Shown in pieces: positions 23,848 through 32,715 of a stretch of 64,000 bases of DNA. The notes under the pieces were generated by a model. That model was given only the letters and a program-made list of their open reading frames with translations, was not told the DNA's origin and did no database searches. Within the stretch, counting starts at the first letter, position 1. Each line of letters opens with the position of its first letter. This DNA is from Corynebacterium lujinxingii (GTDB lineage Bacteria > Actinomycetota > Actinomycetes > Mycobacteriales > Mycobacteriaceae), in assembly GCF_014490555.1 (NCBI RefSeq), contig NZ_CP061032.1, positions 1,736,001 to 1,800,000 on the forward strand, written 5' to 3'. Made by a program: the position numbers and the translations under genes.

Positions 23848-23888
23848 CTGTGGATAACTTTTCCGGCCCGGGCGGGGGTTATCCACAG
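23848..23888. repeat. inverted pair of perfect DnaA-box sequences, copy 1
   Basis: CTGTGGATAAC (23848-23858) and GTTATCCACAG (23878-23888) form an 11 bp perfect inverted repeat; TGTGGATAA and TTATCCACA are each the consensus DnaA box. It is followed on the plus strand by ATTTTTT. It lies between era and the HNH gene, upstream of the HNH -10. The same element is at 63710-63751 in the opposite orientation. Confidence 0.7.
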
Positions 23889-23939
23889 ATTTTTTGCTGG
23901 GTCTTGTGCGCGGTGTCCGGGCTGCTTAGCGTCCGGGCC

Positions 23940-24977
23940 ATGAACTTCACGACATTTCTTTCCGCAGGCGTTGGCGTGCTCGCCGACTTCTCCCGCGACG
24001 CCGCGCTCGCAGCTGGCTTATCGACGACACGCATCCGCGACCTCGCCCGCGTCCACGACGTGTATTACGGCCCCACGCAGTTCACGCGCAAACAGGCCGA
24101 CGCGCTCGTGCTTGCCGACGGCATGCCGCTCGACCAACTCGTCCACCTGGAGAAGAAACTTGCAGCGGTGCCGTCGGCGGCGGAGCGGTGGCGCATCCGG
24201 TTGGAGCTGCTGCGGCACCGCGGGTCGTTTCGGGCGCTGTCGAAGCGCATCGCGAAGCTTATCGACGACCCCACCCCGCCGCCGAAACCCGCCTGCCGGT
24301 TTAGCCGCTCGCGGGGTGGCATGCGCACCATGACAATGACCTATAACGAGCGCGACCTGGCCGACCTGGAGCACATGCTGCGAGCTGCGATCTCCGACGA
24401 CGAGCCGGCCGCCGCGCAACTGGCTGACGCGCTGTTTCGCGTGCTTCGCGACGGCTCCGCGCTGCCGCGCACCACGTTCCGCCCGATGATCCTGGTGCCG
24501 GTGCACGACTACCTTCGCATCATGGGCGGCGCCGGCGACGACGTGCAGTTGATGCTCACCGACGGCACCACGATGACCGGCGCGGAGTTTCTGCAACAGG
24601 AATTCGGCGACGTGCTCGAGGTCGCCGCGTTCCACCCGCAGGACGGCGCTGTAAACCTGTACCGGGGCGAGCGGTTTGCCAACGCGAAGCAGCGCACTTT
24701 GTCGAAGTTGATGTCGCCGGGCTGCGCGTTTCCCGACTGCCGGCACAGCGCCGAAACCACGCAAACCCACCACATGCAGGCCTGGAAACACGGCGGGATG
24801 ACCAACATGGACAACCTGACCGAATTGTGCGCCTACCACAACGGCGTCAACGACGACGACCGGTGGCTCGGGTGGCGCGGCCACATCGACACCCGCGGCG
24901 GGCGCATCCGGTGGATCGCGCCGAACGGGGCCGAAGTGGCCACCGTCACCGGCGCGATGGAGGTGCTGTTCGGCTAA
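23940..24977 (+). CDS. HNH endonuclease signature protein (13E12/DUF222-like)
   Basis: A 345-residue protein with a C-terminal HNH domain: CAFPDCRHSAETTQTHHMQAWKHGG...NLTELCAYHNGVND (about residues 262-302), giving the CxxC-like zinc pair, the HH and the N/H residues of the nuclease fold. The helical N-terminal two-thirds resembles the DUF222 region of 13E12-repeat proteins, which are multi-copy and variable in actinobacteria. TAGCGT (23927-23932) ends 7 nt before the ATG. It interrupts the usual era-to-corC synteny together with pdxY and abuts pdxY tail to tail with no gap. Confidence 0.82.
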   Translation: MNFTTFLSAGVGVLADFSRDAALAAGLSTTRIRDLARVHDVYYGPTQFTRKQADALVLADGMPLDQLVHLEKKLAAVPSAAERWRIRLELLRHRGSFRALSKRIAKLIDDPTPPPKPACRFSRSRGGMRTMTMTYNERDLADLEHMLRAAISDDEPAAAQLADALFRVLRDGSALPRTTFRPMILVPVHDYLRIMGGAGDDVQLMLTDGTTMTGAEFLQQEFGDVLEVAAFHPQDGAVNLYRGERFANAKQRTLSKLMSPGCAFPDCRHSAETTQTHHMQAWKHGGMTNMDNLTELCAYHNGVNDDDRWLGWRGHIDTRGGRIRWIAPNGAEVATVTGAMEVLFG

Positions 24978-25829
24978 CTAGAGCGCTTCGACGCTGAACT
25001 GCATGCGTGGTTCGGCGTAAAAGTCCTGCGCTTCGACAAGCTTGAGCTCGGTTGCGTCCGCCTCGTAGGTCACGCGCAGCAGGTCGTAGACCGACGAGGC
25101 GGTCTTGGCGAGCGCGTCCTTCGCGTCCCGGCCGCGCAGGTAGTGGCCGGTAAACAGCGCTGCGGTGACGTCGCCGGAGCCGTTACGCTTCGCCGGGATG
25201 CGCGGGGTGCGCACGATCCATTTACCGTTGTCGTCGACCGCGATCATCTCGATGGCGTCCTCCGGTGTTTCCGGGCGGTTCACCGAGGTAACCAGGACGG
25301 TCGACGGGCCTATTTCGCGCGCGGCGTCGACAGCTGCCAGGGTGGAATCGAGGTCGGTGACGTCTCGTTCGGTGAGGTAGCCCAACTCGAACTGGTTCGG
25401 CGTGATGATGTCCGCTGCCGGCACGACCTTCTCCCTAAACATCGGCGGCACCGCATCCGGCACAAAGCACCCCGACGTTGCAGAGCCCATCACCGGGTCG
25501 CAGGCGTAGAGCGCATCCGGGTTCGCGGCCTTGATCTCGGTGACGGCGTCGACGATCACGTCGCCGATTTCGGGGGATGCCTGGTAGCCGGTGAGGGCGG
25601 CGTCGATAAGCGGGAATGCGTCGCGGTCGCGGATACCGCGCAACACGGCGGCGACGTCGGCGGCCGGAATGATCGGGCCCTCCCACGCGCCGTAGCCGGT
25701 GTGGTTGGAGTAGTTCACGGTGTAGACCGGCCACACCTCGTGGCCGATGCGCTGCAACGGAAAGACCGCCGCCGAGTTGCCAACATGGCCAAACGCGACG
25801 GCGGACTGGATGGAGAGAATATTGCTCAT
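24978..25829 (-). CDS. pdxY: pyridoxal kinase
   Basis: A 283-residue ribokinase-superfamily enzyme that phosphorylates pyridoxal to pyridoxal 5'-phosphate in the vitamin B6 salvage route. Typical motifs are ILSIQSAVAFGHVGNSAAVFPLQR, VYTVNYSNHTGYG, CDPVMG, DIITPNQFELGYLTE, and the anion-hole end KRNGSGDVTAALF with the catalytic Asp. Length is normal. TAAACT at 25837-25842 ends 7 nt before the ATG, so the transcript is probably leaderless. It is a single gene between the HNH gene and the corC-ybeY-phoH operon. Confidence 0.94.
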   Translation of the reverse strand: MSNILSIQSAVAFGHVGNSAAVFPLQRIGHEVWPVYTVNYSNHTGYGAWEGPIIPAADVAAVLRGIRDRDAFPLIDAALTGYQASPEIGDVIVDAVTEIKAANPDALYACDPVMGSATSGCFVPDAVPPMFREKVVPAADIITPNQFELGYLTERDVTDLDSTLAAVDAAREIGPSTVLVTSVNRPETPEDAIEMIAVDDNGKWIVRTPRIPAKRNGSGDVTAALFTGHYLRGRDAKDALAKTASSVYDLLRVTYEADATELKLVEAQDFYAEPRMQFSVEAL

Positions 25830-25853
25830 ACGAGCAAGTTTAGAGTGGCGTCG

Positions 25854-27143
25854 CTAGTTCACCGACACAAGCACCGTTCTCGTCTTCACCAGGCCGCGGC
25901 GATCCCTCCCCCCTTCCGCGGTGTAGCGGATGCCGTCGCGCAGAATCGACGCCCCCGGCAGCGGCACGCGCCCCAGCTCGTAGGACAGCAGACCGGCGAC
26001 GGTGTCCACATTGTCGACGACCTCCTCCGAGTACTCCAGCTCGTAGTCCAGGTGGTCCGCCAGGTAGTCCACCAGGTCGTCGAGCGGCAGCCGCGCCTGC
26101 ACGCGGAACTTCCCCGGCTCGACCTCCTCGATGGGGGCTTCCTCGTCCTCGTCGTACTCGTCGGTAATCTCGCCGACGATCTCCTCGAGCAGGTCTTCCA
26201 TGGTGAGGAGGCCTGCGACGGTGCCGAATTCGTCGATAAGCAACGCGATGTGCGTGTTGTCGCGCTGCATTTCGCGCAGCAGCACATCGAGCGGCTTCGA
26301 GTCCGGGATGAACAGCGGCTCGCGCATCACGGCAGGCAGCGGCGTGTCCGGGTCGATTGGCGCGCCGCGTTCGGTGAACATGTCTTTCAGGTAGGCCACG
26401 CCGATGATCTCGTCGACGTTTTCGCCGATGACCGGCACGCGCGAATGCCCCGAGCGCACCATGAGCGCGGTGGCCTGGCGGGCGCGTTTTTCGCCTTCGA
26501 TCCACACCATTTCCGGCCGCGGCACCATCACTTGGCGCGCGTTGGTGGAGGCGAGGTCGAAGATGTTTTGGATCATGCGGCCTTCGCTGGTTTCCACCAC
26601 GCCCTTTTCCTGGGCGACTTCGACCATTTCGCGCAGTTCGACTTCAGTGGCGTACGGCCCGTCGCGGAAGTCGTCGCCGGGGTGGAACAGGTTGCCCACC
26701 CAGATGAGCAGTTTCGCGACCGGCCCGAGCACCGTCTGGAACACGTGCAGCCCCTGTGCGGCTTTGAGCGAGATGGTGTACGGGTTGCGCTTGCCCGCGG
26801 TGCGCGCGAACACGCCGATGATGGAAAATTGCAACAGCGTGACGACGACCACCGCCACCGCAATCGCCCACCCCGTCGCCGAGATGAGGTCCATCGCCAC
26901 GAGTGCTGCGGACACGGCGGCGAGCACGTCGAGCACGGTGCGCAGCAGCACAAGCGTGTTGACGTGGTTCGCGCGATTATCGACGACACGCAGCAGCGCC
27001 TGCGCCCCCGCCTCCTCGTCTTTGACCATGCCCTCGACGCGGGCGCGGGAGATGGGGGCCAGGGCGGATTCGATGGAGCCGAGCAGGCCGGAGAGCAGCA
27101 GGGCGACAACGGTCACCGCTGCGAAGGTGAGGGTGAGCGTCAC
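25854..27143 (-). CDS. CNNM/CorC-type hemolysin-family membrane protein with CBS domains
   Basis: A 429-residue protein: a DUF21 (CNNM) membrane domain with about four hydrophobic segments in residues 1-140, a CBS pair from about 200 to 320 (QVMVPRPEMVWIEGE, SRVPVIGENVDEIIGVAYLKDM, IALLIDEFGTVAGLLTMEDLLEEIVGEI), and the C-terminal CorC/HlyC domain. Family members are implicated in Mg2+ (or Co2+) efflux or homeostasis. The start is the GTG overlapping the ybeY stop (GTGA at 27140-27143), so it is translationally coupled to ybeY. Confidence 0.9.
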   Translation of the reverse strand: MTLTLTFAAVTVVALLLSGLLGSIESALAPISRARVEGMVKDEEAGAQALLRVVDNRANHVNTLVLLRTVLDVLAAVSAALVAMDLISATGWAIAVAVVVVTLLQFSIIGVFARTAGKRNPYTISLKAAQGLHVFQTVLGPVAKLLIWVGNLFHPGDDFRDGPYATEVELREMVEVAQEKGVVETSEGRMIQNIFDLASTNARQVMVPRPEMVWIEGEKRARQATALMVRSGHSRVPVIGENVDEIIGVAYLKDMFTERGAPIDPDTPLPAVMREPLFIPDSKPLDVLLREMQRDNTHIALLIDEFGTVAGLLTMEDLLEEIVGEITDEYDEDEEAPIEEVEPGKFRVQARLPLDDLVDYLADHLDYELEYSEEVVDNVDTVAGLLSYELGRVPLPGASILRDGIRYTAEGGRDRRGLVKTRTVLVSVN

Positions 27144-27706
27144 TCGGTGCCCTTCATCAGTTTGTCTAACTCGTCGCGGTCGGCGGCCGACGGGAACGCG
27201 TGCGGGCCGGCCGGCTTCGGCTGGTATTCGACGCCGCGGCGGGCCAGGTCGTCGTACCAGTCGGCGAGCAGTTCGTTTTGCAGCGCGAACATTTCGCGCT
27301 CGTCTTGGGGTTCGATGTGGTCGTAGCCGAGCAGGTGCAGCACCCCGTGGACGGTGAGCAGCGCCATCTCGTGGGCGAGATCGTGGCCGGCCATCTCCGC
27401 CTGCTTGCGGTCGTACGCCGGGCACAAGATGATATCGCCCAACATCGCAGGTCCCGGGACGTCGGCGTCGGGGCGCCCGCCGCCCGGGGTGAGTTCGTCC
27501 ATGGGGAAACTCATCACGTCGGTGGGCCCTTCCAGGTCCATCCAGCGGACGTGGAGGCCGGCCATGGCGGGCTCGTCGACAAGCGTGATCGTCGCCTCGG
27601 TATCGGGGTGGACGTCCATGGCGCGCAGGGCGTAGGAGGCGACGTCGATAAGCATCTCCTCGTTGACCTCGGCCTCGCCGGACTCGTTTAAGACTTCAAT
27701 GCTCAC
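27140..27706 (-). CDS. ybeY: endoribonuclease YbeY (rRNA maturation)
   Basis: A 188-residue YbeY metallo-RNase for 16S rRNA 3' maturation and 70S quality control. The zinc motif H-x3-H-x5-H is in TVHGVLHLLGYDHIEP (about residues 119-134); the upstream MDLEGPTDVMSFPMDE signature is also present. It has a C-terminal extension of about 30 residues (VEYQPKPAGPHAF...), common in corynebacteria. It overlaps phoH by 4 bp (ATG within the phoH stop region) and corC by 4 bp. Confidence 0.95.
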   Translation of the reverse strand: MSIEVLNESGEAEVNEEMLIDVASYALRAMDVHPDTEATITLVDEPAMAGLHVRWMDLEGPTDVMSFPMDELTPGGGRPDADVPGPAMLGDIILCPAYDRKQAEMAGHDLAHEMALLTVHGVLHLLGYDHIEPQDEREMFALQNELLADWYDDLARRGVEYQPKPAGPHAFPSAADRDELDKLMKGTE

Positions 27707-28725
27707 TCGGCTGCCTCCGCCTCTCGCTCGGCTTCGATCTTTTGCTGTCGCTTTTCGTAGCGCAGCGCGTTTTGGGCGTCGTGGCGGTCGTAGGCGGCCA
27801 CGATACGGGAGATGAGGTGGTGGCGCACGACGTCGTCGGCACGCATCTCCTGGAACGAGATGTCGTCGATATCAGCGAGGATGCGCCGCGCCACACGCAG
27901 GCCCGAGACGGTGCCGCGCGGCAGATCCACCTGGGACGTGTCGCCGGTGACCACCATCTTCGAGCCGAAACCTAAGCGGGTGAGGAACATTTTCATCTGC
28001 GCGCCGGTGGTGTTTTGCGCCTCGTCGAGGATGACGAACGCGTCCGACAGCGTGCGCCCGCGCATGTACGCCAGCGGGGCGACCTCGATGATGCCGGCCT
28101 CGATGAGCTTCGGGATGGCTTCCGGGTCCATCATGTCGCGCAGCGAGTCATACAGCGGGCGCAGGTACGGGTCGATCTTCTCCGACAGGCCACCGGGCAA
28201 AAACCCGAGCTTCTCGCCGGCCTCCACCGCGGGGCGCGTCAAAATGATGCGTTTGACCTGCTTGTTCTGCAGCGCTTGCACCGCCTTGGCCACTGCAAGG
28301 TACGTCTTGCCGGAACCGGCAGGGCCGATGCCGAACGTGATGGTGTTGTTGTCGATCGCGTCCACGTAACGACGTTGACCAGCCGTCTTCGGGCGGATCA
28401 CCTTGCCGCGGCGGGCGATGATCTCCTCGCCCAGAATCTCCGCGACGGAGCCGGGGGCCTCGACCTCCATGATTCGCACCGCCTCCACGACGGTGTCGGT
28501 GCCGAGCGGCACCCCGCGGCGCGCCATGGACTCCAACTCCTCGATCACGGCGAGCGCATGCGCGACCTGATCCGCCTCGCCCCGCACGGACAAGGTGGTG
28601 CCGCGGGCGTGGAACTCCACGTCCAGGTAACGGTCGAGCACCCGCAGGTTGTCGTCGTTGATGCCGAGGACGGACTGCGCGTAGGCGGAATCAAGCTCGA
28701 CCTTGCGCGTGACCATTTCTTCCAT
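27703..28725 (-). CDS. phoH: PhoH-family ATPase
   Basis: A 340-residue PhoH-like protein: an N-terminal KH-like segment (VSVRGEADQVAHALAVIEEL) and the helicase-like ATPase with Walker A FGIGPAGSGKTYLA, the RPAVEAGEKLGFLPG loop and Walker B FVILDEAQNT, then TGDTSQVDLP. PhoH is usually encoded with YbeY and is thought to act in RNA metabolism. TAGGGT at 28734-28739 ends 8 nt before the ATG even though rsmE ends only 11 bp upstream, so the operon may have an internal leaderless start. Confidence 0.94.
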   Translation of the reverse strand: MEEMVTRKVELDSAYAQSVLGINDDNLRVLDRYLDVEFHARGTTLSVRGEADQVAHALAVIEELESMARRGVPLGTDTVVEAVRIMEVEAPGSVAEILGEEIIARRGKVIRPKTAGQRRYVDAIDNNTITFGIGPAGSGKTYLAVAKAVQALQNKQVKRIILTRPAVEAGEKLGFLPGGLSEKIDPYLRPLYDSLRDMMDPEAIPKLIEAGIIEVAPLAYMRGRTLSDAFVILDEAQNTTGAQMKMFLTRLGFGSKMVVTGDTSQVDLPRGTVSGLRVARRILADIDDISFQEMRADDVVRHHLISRIVAAYDRHDAQNALRYEKRQQKIEAEREAEAAE

Positions 28726-28736
28726 GTGCGCCTACC

Positions 28737-29432
28737 CTACCAGCGGGTAGTCAGCGCGCCGATCGCGCTCAACGCGGCAAATGCGGCCGTTGCGGTGCGC
28801 AGGACCTCCGGGCCCAACTTCACCGCCTGAGCGCCGAGCAGCTCGAGTTCGTCTGCGCCGATGCCGCCTTCGGGCCCGACGATGAGCCACACGTCGTCAC
28901 CGAACTCCACCTCGCGCAGCGGTACGGCGGCGTCTTCGTGGAGCACAAGAGAGCCTTCAGGGAGCATTTCGGACAGTTGGTTCGTCGTCACGGGCTCGCG
29001 CACCTCGGGCACCCACGCACGGCGGGCCTGCTTCGCGCTGGCCACGGCCTGCGAGCGCCATTTCGCCACCTGTTTCGCCTGCTTATTCGCCGGCCAGCGC
29101 GCGATCGTGCGGTGCGAAATCCACGGCACGATCTCATCCGCCCCGCCCTGCACCGCAAGATCCACGGCGAGTTCGGCGCGCTCGCCCTTCGGGACTGCCT
29201 GCACAACCGTCACGCGCGGCGTGGGGCGCTCTACGAACGTTTGCTTATCGACGACCCCCTCCACCCGGTCGCCCGCCACCCGCTCCACGACGACTTCGGC
29301 CTGGGTGCCGCGGCCGTCGGTGAGCATGATGCGCTCGCCGGGCTGGATGCGCTTGACGTTCGCGTGCTTGGCTTCGGGGCCGGTGAGGATGCCGGAGGTG
29401 GGGTCGTCGCTAAGAAAGTACGGCAGGCTCAT
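28737..29432 (-). CDS. rsmE: 16S rRNA (uracil-1498-N3)-methyltransferase
   Basis: A 231-residue SPOUT methyltransferase that methylates U1498 of 16S rRNA. The C-terminal trefoil-knot motifs LIVGPEGGIGADELELL and LGPEVLRTATAAFAALSAI are complete; the N-terminal PUA-like domain is present. The start overlaps the dnaJ stop (ATGA). A GGTCGTCGATAAGC copy on the minus strand (29243-29256) encodes part of GVVDKQTF in the loop after the PUA domain. Confidence 0.94.
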   Translation of the reverse strand: MSLPYFLSDDPTSGILTGPEAKHANVKRIQPGERIMLTDGRGTQAEVVVERVAGDRVEGVVDKQTFVERPTPRVTVVQAVPKGERAELAVDLAVQGGADEIVPWISHRTIARWPANKQAKQVAKWRSQAVASAKQARRAWVPEVREPVTTNQLSEMLPEGSLVLHEDAAVPLREVEFGDDVWLIVGPEGGIGADELELLGAQAVKLGPEVLRTATAAFAALSAIGALTTRW

Positions 29433-30562
29433 CGGCGGAAGCGGTCGCGCATGCGGGAGAAGAAGCCGTCGTGCGACTCGCCCTCCGACTGGACGGCGGG
29501 GTTGTCCGGGTGGCCGTCGCGAAGATCTTCGAGGGTGGCGCGCTCGTCGTTGGTCAGCGCGGTGGGCACGGTGACCTCGACATGCGCGATCATGTCGCCA
29601 GCACCCTCCTGGCGCAGGCGCGGCATGCCCTCACCGGAAAGCACCACGCGGTCGCCCGGCTGAGTGCCGCCGGGCACCTTGATGGCGGTCTGAGCCCCGT
29701 CGAGGTTTTCCACAGACAGTTCGGTGCCGAGCGCCGCGTCGTACATCGGCACCGTCAGGCGCACGTGCAGGTCGTTGTTCTCGCGCACGAACACCGGGTG
29801 CGGCTCGACGTGCACCTCGACGTACAGGTCGCCGGCCGGGCCACCGCCGTGGCCGACCTCGCCCTGGTCCGCCATGCGGATGCGCATGCCGGAGTTGATG
29901 CCGGCCGGGATGTTGACCACCAGGTCGCGGGTGGCGCGCACGCGGCCGTCGCCGGCGCACTGGGTGCACGGGTCGGTGATCACTTCGCCGTAGCCGTGGC
30001 ACTTCGGGCACTCGCGGGTGGTCATGACGTTGCCCAAAAACGACTGCTGCATCTCCTGCACCGCGCCCTGGCCCTGGCACACGTCGCAGGTGACAGGCTT
30101 GGACTCGGACTTGGACCCGGAGCCGTGGCACTTGTCGCACAACACCGCCGTGTCGACGGAGATGTCCTGCTTGATGCCCGAGTAGGCCTGCGCGAGCGTG
30201 ATCGAGGTGCGCAGCAGTGCGTCGTTGCCCGGCTGCACACGCGAACGTGGCTGGCGCGCCCCGCCGCCACCGCCGCCGAAGAACGCCTCGAAGATGTCGC
30301 CCAAGCCGCCGCCGAAGCCGGCCGCGCCGCCCATGCCGCCGCGGGCCTCCATGGGGTCGCCGCCCCGGTCGACGATCGAGCGCTTCTGCGGGTCCAGCAG
30401 CACTTCTTGCGCTGCCGCGATCTCCGCGAACTTCTCGGCGGCCTCCTCGGACGGGTTGACGTCCGGGTGGTACTTGCGCGCGAGTTTGCGGTACGCCTTT
30501 TTGATCTCCTGCTCCGTGGCATCCTTGTCCACGCCGAGGATGCCGTAGTAATCGCGAGCCAT
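29429..30562 (-). CDS. dnaJ: molecular chaperone DnaJ (second DnaJ)
   Basis: A 377-residue type I DnaJ, partner of DnaK. The J domain (ARDYYGILGVDKDATEQEIKKAYRKLARKYHPDVNP) has the HPD, but its helix IV reads QEVLLDPQKRSIVDRGGDP. A Gly/Phe-rich linker (about 74-103) follows, then four CxxCxGxG-type zinc repeats (CDKCHGSG, CDVCQGQG, CPKCHGYG, CTQCAGDG) and the C-terminal substrate-binding domains. Being next to hrcA rather than dnaK-grpE marks it as the DnaJ2-type paralogue of actinobacteria. GAAGGGAAG is the ribosome binding site. Confidence 0.96.
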   Translation of the reverse strand: MARDYYGILGVDKDATEQEIKKAYRKLARKYHPDVNPSEEAAEKFAEIAAAQEVLLDPQKRSIVDRGGDPMEARGGMGGAAGFGGGLGDIFEAFFGGGGGGARQPRSRVQPGNDALLRTSITLAQAYSGIKQDISVDTAVLCDKCHGSGSKSESKPVTCDVCQGQGAVQEMQQSFLGNVMTTRECPKCHGYGEVITDPCTQCAGDGRVRATRDLVVNIPAGINSGMRIRMADQGEVGHGGGPAGDLYVEVHVEPHPVFVRENNDLHVRLTVPMYDAALGTELSVENLDGAQTAIKVPGGTQPGDRVVLSGEGMPRLRQEGAGDMIAHVEVTVPTALTNDERATLEDLRDGHPDNPAVQSEGESHDGFFSRMRDRFRR

Positions 30563-30572
30563 ATCTTCCCTT

Positions 30573-31586
30573 CTATTCGCCCCGCAGGATGCGGCTGATG
30601 TAGCGGGCCACGGTGGCAACCTTTTGCATGGTACCGGGGTAGTCCATGTGCGTCGGACCGACTACCCCGAGCCCGCCAAGGGCCGCGTCTCCCGCTCCGT
30701 ACGCTGTTGTAACAATCGAGGCGGAAGATAATTCCTCATCCTCGTTCTCGCGGCCGATGCGCACGGAGACGCGTTCGAGTTCTTGGGCGCCGGCGAGCAG
30801 TTTCAGCACGACGACTTGCTGCTCGAGCGCGTCGATGACGTCCTGCAGCCCGCCAGAGGGCACCAGCAGGTTGGACGAGCCGGCGATGATGAGGCGATCG
30901 GGTGTGGCGTCGACAAGCGTGGTGATGAGCACCTCCGCGGCGCGGGCGGCGGCGTCGGCGAGGTGCGGTGGGGCGTTCGTCGATACGCGCGCAAGTGCCG
31001 CAGACGCCTCCCGCATATGCTTGCCGACGAGCGCCTCATTGAGCACATCCCGCAACCCGCGCACCCCGTTGTCGCCGATGGGTGCGGCGAGGTCGACGTT
31101 GCGCTGGTCGACGCGGCCGGCGTCGGTGATCAGCACGAGCAGCAGCCGCGTGGGGGTAAGTTCGACGACCTCGCAGTGCTTGACCCGCGAAACCGTGAGC
31201 GTGGGCAACTGCACCACCGCGGCCTGGTTGGTCAGCTGCGACAGCAGCCGCACCGAGCGGCGCAGCACGTCCTCCAAATCCACGCCGTCTTCCAAGAATT
31301 CGAGAATCGCGCGGCGCTCCGCGGCGGACAGGGGTTTGACGTCGTGGAGCGCGTCGACAAACGCGCGGTAGCCAGCCTCTGTAGGGATGCGCCCCGACGA
31401 CGCGTGGGTTTGCGAGATGTAGCCCTGCTGCTCCAGCACCGCCATGTCGTTGCGGATCGTCGCCGAGGACACCTGCATGTTGTGCCGCTCCACCAGCGAT
31501 TTCGACCCCACCGGCTCCTGGCTTGCGATGTAGTCCGCGACGATCGCGCGCAGCACCGCCTGGCGCCGCTCGTCCGCTGCGCTCAT
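30573..31586 (-). CDS. hrcA: heat-inducible transcriptional repressor HrcA
   Basis: A 337-residue HrcA. The N-terminal winged helix includes VLRAIVADYIASQEPVGSKSL and VSSATIRNDMAVLEQQGYISQTHASSGRIPTEAGYRAFVD; the rest is the GAF-like dimer domain. HrcA represses chaperonin genes by binding CIRCE elements; no CIRCE copy is seen in this window, so dnaJ is not an obvious target here. AAGGAGG precedes the ATG. It begins the hrcA-dnaJ-rsmE-phoH-ybeY-corC chain of overlapping or closely spaced genes and follows hemW by 10 bp. Confidence 0.95.
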   Translation of the reverse strand: MSAADERRQAVLRAIVADYIASQEPVGSKSLVERHNMQVSSATIRNDMAVLEQQGYISQTHASSGRIPTEAGYRAFVDALHDVKPLSAAERRAILEFLEDGVDLEDVLRRSVRLLSQLTNQAAVVQLPTLTVSRVKHCEVVELTPTRLLLVLITDAGRVDQRNVDLAAPIGDNGVRGLRDVLNEALVGKHMREASAALARVSTNAPPHLADAAARAAEVLITTLVDATPDRLIIAGSSNLLVPSGGLQDVIDALEQQVVVLKLLAGAQELERVSVRIGRENEDEELSSASIVTTAYGAGDAALGGLGVVGPTHMDYPGTMQKVATVARYISRILRGE

Positions 31587-31596
31587 GTGTGCCTCC

Positions 31597-32715
31597 TTAC
31601 TCGGCTGCCAGGATATCGGTGATGATGCCGTCCGCAAGCAGCCGGCCTGCGTCCGTGACCCGCAGCCGCTCGCCGCGCTCCAGCAGTCCAGCACGCACAT
31701 GCTTATCGACGACCCCACGCGCCTTATCCCCCACCCACCCGGCAGGAATCCCCTCGCACAGACGCAGCCCCAGCATGACCGCCTCCGTGTGGGCTTCCTC
31801 GTCGGTGATGGTTTCGGTGGCCTGGATGGGCAGGTGGTCGTCGTCAAGCAATTGGGCGTAACGTTCGGGCCGTTTGACGTTGAAGAAGCGCTCGTTGCCG
31901 ATGAAACTGTGCGCGCCCGGGCCTGCGCCCCACCACTTCTGGTTGTGCCAGTAGAGGAGGTTGTGGCGGCACTCGCCGCCCGGCTTGGCCCAGTTGGACA
32001 CCTCGTACCAGTCGTATCCGTTCGCCTCGAGGGTGCACGCGATGATCTCGTAGCGGTCCGCGTAGACGTCCTCCTGTGGTGCCGGCAGTTCGCCGCGTCG
32101 GATCTTGCGCGCCATGGCGGTGCCGTCTTCCACGATGAGCGAATAGGCGCTGACGTGGTCGACGTCCGTGCCCAAGATGGCGTCCAGGGTGCGGCGGACG
32201 TCGTCGTCGGTTTCGGTGGGCGTGCCGTAGATCATGTCCAGGTTCACGTGCTCGAAACCGGCCGCGCGGGCCTCGCGGGCGGCGGCGACGGCGCGGCCCG
32301 GGGTGTGCTGGCGGTCGAGCACCTTCAACACCGGCGTGGAGGCCGACTGCATGCCGAGTGAGACGCGCGTGAACCCGGCCTCTAACAGCCCGGCGAAGTA
32401 CTCGGGGCTGGTGGACTCGGGGTTCGACTCCGTGGTCACCTCCGCGTTCCCTGTGAGCCCGAACGTATCGCGCACGGCGGTGAGGATGCGACCTAAGCCC
32501 CCCGCGCCGAGCAGCGACGGTGTGCCGCCGCCGATGAACACCGTCTCGGCTTGCGGCAGCCCCTTGGCGGCGGCGAGTTCAAGTTCGCGCTCCAGCGCGT
32601 TTAAGTACTGCGCGTGGGAGGAGTCGACCTCGGTGGGCGTGTAGGTGTTGAAGTCGCAGTAGCCGCAGCGCGTCGCGCAAAACGGCACGTGGATATAGAC
32701 GCCGAAGGAATCCAT
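31597..32715 (-). CDS. hemW: radical SAM heme chaperone HemW
   Basis: A 372-residue HemW (formerly misnamed oxygen-independent coproporphyrinogen III oxidase). The radical-SAM cluster motif is FCATRCGYCDFNTY (C-x3-C-x2-C, residues about 13-20), followed by ETVFIGGGTPSLL and the HemW-type C-terminal winged domain (HNLLYWHNQKWWGAGPGAHSF). It delivers heme to acceptor proteins. Two copies of the 14-mer family occur in one gene (31701-31714 and 31836-31849, opposite orientations), encoding VVDK and LLDDDH loops. Confidence 0.94.
   Translation of the reverse strand: MDSFGVYIHVPFCATRCGYCDFNTYTPTEVDSSHAQYLNALERELELAAAKGLPQAETVFIGGGTPSLLGAGGLGRILTAVRDTFGLTGNAEVTTESNPESTSPEYFAGLLEAGFTRVSLGMQSASTPVLKVLDRQHTPGRAVAAAREARAAGFEHVNLDMIYGTPTETDDDVRRTLDAILGTDVDHVSAYSLIVEDGTAMARKIRRGELPAPQEDVYADRYEIIACTLEANGYDWYEVSNWAKPGGECRHNLLYWHNQKWWGAGPGAHSFIGNERFFNVKRPERYAQLLDDDHLPIQATETITDEEAHTEAVMLGLRLCEGIPAGWVGDKARGVVDKHVRAGLLERGERLRVTDAGRLLADGIITDILAAE

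Noticed and set aside
25143..27326. 727-codon open frame on the plus strand
   Set aside because: Antisense to pdxY, the CorC-like gene and ybeY, all with clear motifs; His/Arg-rich shadow.
31587..31596. CIRCE operator near hrcA/dnaJ
   Set aside because: The TTAGCACTC-N9-GAGTGCTAA pattern is absent in this region and I saw none elsewhere in the window.
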